Assembly: GCA_009885105.1 (NCBI GenBank)
Contig: VFLI01000003.1
Coordinates: 26,723-90,722 of the forward strand
From: Spirochaetia bacterium
Lineage (GTDB): Bacteria; Spirochaetota; Leptospiria; Leptospirales; Leptonemataceae
Direction of reading: 5' to 3'
DNA: 64,000 bases
Shown here: in pieces, positions 61,924 to 64,000 of the stretch
How positions within the stretch are numbered: position 1 is the first letter of the stretch
Layout: each line of letters opens with the position of its first letter
Made by a program: the position numbers and the translations under genes
Notes under the pieces: model-generated
What the model was told of the DNA's origin: nothing
Seen by the model: the letters and a program-made list of their open reading frames with translations, nothing else
Databases searched by the model: none

Positions 61924-64000
61924 ATGGATCAGACAGAGGTAAAAAAGCCAGGTCTTCATGAGCTGGTCGGCACGGCCCTTATTATTTTCGGGATTATGGT
62001 CTTTCTGGCTCTGGTCTCATTTGTAAAGACAGAGGATGGATTCGGTCCAAACCTGATAGGGGGCGCCGGTAATTTTGCGGCATTCGGGCTTCTGTACCTT
62101 TTTGGCTCTGCCGCTCATCTGATTGGGCCGTATCTGTGCGTGATGGGCGCGCTCAGCATCTTCCGGGGCGTTTTGATCGATCCCCTGCCGCGAATATCCG
62201 CTCTTTTCTGCATTCTGATTTCAGCGGCCCTGTTGATTTTTTTGATCAACGGCGAGATTGAAGGTAAATTCGAAAGCGGCGGCGGCATTGTGGGCCGCAA
62301 TCTGGGAAAGGCATTTTCTTCGGCATTTGGCAGGCCCGGATCGTATATCATCGCACTGGGTGTTCTGTTCCCCGGCCTGTTCCTTTCCACAAGACTCGCT
62401 CCGGCCCAGCTGTTCCAGAAAATCTCCGCCCGATGGCGCGCCGCTCAAAAATCCGCATCGGCGGAATCGGGCAGCGAAACCGCCGGCGATATTGTTCCGC
62501 AGCGGCCTGAAATGCCGGAAAATAATACTATGAAAAATATATCAAAAGAAAATATAAATAAAATCCATGATATGGTTCTGACCGACATTCCGGCCGCGTC
62601 GTCTGGAATCTCTGCGAGTCTGCCGCGAGAGCCTCAGATCTCGGCCGCCGTCACGCCCTTCATCATCCGCAGAGAAATGGATGAGAGGCCCTGGATGGAG
62701 ATTGCGAACGCTCCCCGGGAGGTAGTTCGTGTCTCCTCCTCGGCGCAGTCCGCTTCTGTTCTGTCCGAGATGCCTTCCGCGAATGAGCGCTCTCCAGGAA
62801 TGCCGGATTCCAATTACCGGTCCCGGCTCGATCCGCCCGATTTTTCACAGCTCAGTTCGCTGCAGCGCACTTTAAGTCGAACTCAATTTTCTCCGGATCG
62901 CGGGCTGCCGGGATCTAACGGCAGAGCAAACGGCTTCAACGGGTATTTCAGCCAGGACGGCAGGCGTTTCTTTTTTCGTGGAAGCCGCATATCGCCTATG
63001 CAGATAACTCCGCGAAACGACCTGCCCGCGGATTTCACAGTCGGCGCAGTTGACAGACCGGCCGCTATTTTTCATTCACCGTCGTCGCCTGATATTTTTG
63101 AAGAGGAACAGGAAGAAGTCAGCCGCGCGGCATCGCCTGCGATCTCAATATTAAACCATCCCGTTACAGGGCGGCTCAAAAGCGATGAACATGCTGACAG
63201 TGATTCGCGCGAATTTCCCGGAAGCGCCCCGGACGAAGGACCGGACAGTGAAATTGAGTCGTGCGAAGTCGGGACCCGGACGGCTGCGGAGTTGTCTGAA
63301 GAGACTGAGTTGTTGGAACTCTCCGAAAAGTCTCTGAAGAAGACCAGGAAGCCGCCGGCTGTTTCAGAGGTCCCTCCCGTGAAGTCAACGGGACGCAAAT
63401 ACCGTCTTTCGAACGATATTCTTCTTCAGCCCGATGTCGCGTCTCGCGAAGACTATTCAAAAGAAATCGAACTCACGAAAGAACGCCTGGAAAAGGTGAT
63501 GATAGACTACGGAATTCAGGCGAAAATCGTCAGCGCCCAGCGCGGCCCGATCATCACTCTGTACGAAGTCAAACCGGAGCCGGGCGTGCGTGTTTCGCGG
63601 ATACTCCGGATATCCGATGAAATTAAAATGAATCTGGAAGCCGCCTCGGTGCGCATCATCGCTCCAATTCCTGGAAAAGCGACGGTCGGCATTGAAATTC
63701 CAAACAGGCACCGGGATTCCGTTGTGCTGGGCGAAATCGCCAGAAAAGACGCGGCCTTCTTTTCAAAAACCAGGGATCTGGGAATCATTCTGGGCAAAGA
63801 TATCGCCGGGCACAATCAGTATCTGGATCTGACGCGGCTTCCGCACCTTCTTATCGCGGGAGCGACCGGATCCGGCAAGTCAGTGTACATGAATACGATC
63901 ATTTCTTCGCTGCTGTACACAAAATCGCCGCAGGAAGTGCGTTTCATCATGATCGATCCCAAGATGGTCGAACTCAATCTATATGACGGCATTCCTCATC
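61924..64000 (+). CDS. ftsK: DNA translocase FtsK/SpoIIIE (3' end beyond window)
   Basis: The frame is open from the ATG at 61924 to the window edge, 692 codons. GGAGA at 61911 is a good Shine-Dalgarno. The first 160 residues contain four membrane helices (LVGTALIIFGIMVFLALVSF is the first). Residues 165-490 are a long polar, probably disordered linker. The motor starts near 495 (RYSL-like beta domain, YGIQAKIVSAQRGPIITLYE), and the P-loop GATGSGKS is at about 646-653 in LPHLLIAGATGSGKS. It pumps chromosomal DNA through the closing septum. The rest of the motor and gamma domain lie outside. Confidence 0.95.
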   Translation, partial: MDQTEVKKPGLHELVGTALIIFGIMVFLALVSFVKTEDGFGPNLIGGAGNFAAFGLLYLFGSAAHLIGPYLCVMGALSIFRGVLIDPLPRISALFCILISAALLIFLINGEIEGKFESGGGIVGRNLGKAFSSAFGRPGSYIIALGVLFPGLFLSTRLAPAQLFQKISARWRAAQKSASAESGSETAGDIVPQRPEMPENNTMKNISKENINKIHDMVLTDIPAASSGISASLPREPQISAAVTPFIIRREMDERPWMEIANAPREVVRVSSSAQSASVLSEMPSANERSPGMPDSNYRSRLDPPDFSQLSSLQRTLSRTQFSPDRGLPGSNGRANGFNGYFSQDGRRFFFRGSRISPMQITPRNDLPADFTVGAVDRPAAIFHSPSSPDIFEEEQEEVSRAASPAISILNHPVTGRLKSDEHADSDSREFPGSAPDEGPDSEIESCEVGTRTAAELSEETELLELSEKSLKKTRKPPAVSEVPPVKSTGRKYRLSNDILLQPDVASREDYSKEIELTKERLEKVMIDYGIQAKIVSAQRGPIITLYEVKPEPGVRVSRILRISDEIKMNLEAASVRIIAPIPGKATVGIEIPNRHRDSVVLGEIARKDAAFFSKTRDLGIILGKDIAGHNQYLDLTRLPHLLIAGATGSGKSVYMNTIISSLLYTKSPQEVRFIMIDPKMVELNLYDGIPH

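Noticed and set aside
1..64000. tRNA and rRNA genes
   Set aside because: I found no T-arm GGTTCGAATCC-type sequence in a cloverleaf context and no rRNA-like stretch; a dedicated scan was not possible.

Overview
The window looks like chromosomal DNA from a spirochaete of the order Leptospirales. GC is roughly half by eye (not computed), which fits Leptonema or Turneriella-like lineages better than AT-rich Leptospira. The case rests on a rimP-nusA-infB-rbfA-truB block with rpsO-pnp-dut beyond it, a lipoprotein gene beside rimP as I recall from Leptospira, several FecR-domain envelope proteins, class III adenylate cyclases, many spirochaete-style lipoprotein signals, the lipid A genes lpxI and lpxB, and a fused isobutyryl-CoA mutase. 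Genus-level placement is inference. I saw no rRNA, tRNA, CRISPR array, transposase or prophage genes.

Layout. 1-4.9 kb: end of an unknown gene, a DCC-family thiol protein, a transglutaminase-like/calcium-repeat protein with an AHSA1 protein, a frameshifted fibronectin-type lipoprotein, and TrpB2. 4.9-12 kb: a minus-strand operon of Cache-HAMP adenylate cyclase, FecR/Fn3 protein and a DUF5683-like membrane protein, which I read as one envelope-sensing unit. 12.2-16.6 kb: fabG, acpP, rnc, aroB, aroQ and two tandem small oxidase-like membrane proteins. 16.8-22.1 kb: B12-type radical SAM enzyme, NagX-like acyltransferase, TPR protein, and a FecR protein ending in a CxxCH motif. 22.2-32.6 kb: icmF, a LamG protein, TolC-like channel, glycosyltransferase, UbiA-type prenyltransferase and ArsM-like methyltransferase. 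32.7-41.2 kb: soluble adenylate cyclase, FmdB zinc ribbon, lpxI-lpxB, argF, OmpA-ended lipoprotein and the NAD(P)HX repair enzyme.

42.4-57.3 kb is the translation and RNA-decay block: rimP-nusA-infB-rbfA-truB, then about 5.9 kb of accessory genes (unknown protein, FecR lipoprotein, FG-GAP lipoprotein, DUF5683 protein, VapBC), then rpsO-pnp-dut. The rest holds an RlmI-like rRNA methyltransferase, a three-gene GlpA/GlpB-like/DUF1667 glycerol-3-phosphate oxidation operon, and the start of ftsK, which runs off the right end.

The most unusual signals are non-coding or sub-genic: a palindromic insert read in frame near the 5' end of truB, a dispersed purine-rich intergenic repeat family with three members here, a terminator-like hairpin directly in front of rimP, a hairpin lying between the Shine-Dalgarno and the start codon of rpsO, and a FecR lipoprotein gene whose last 42 codons are cut off by an in-frame stop.
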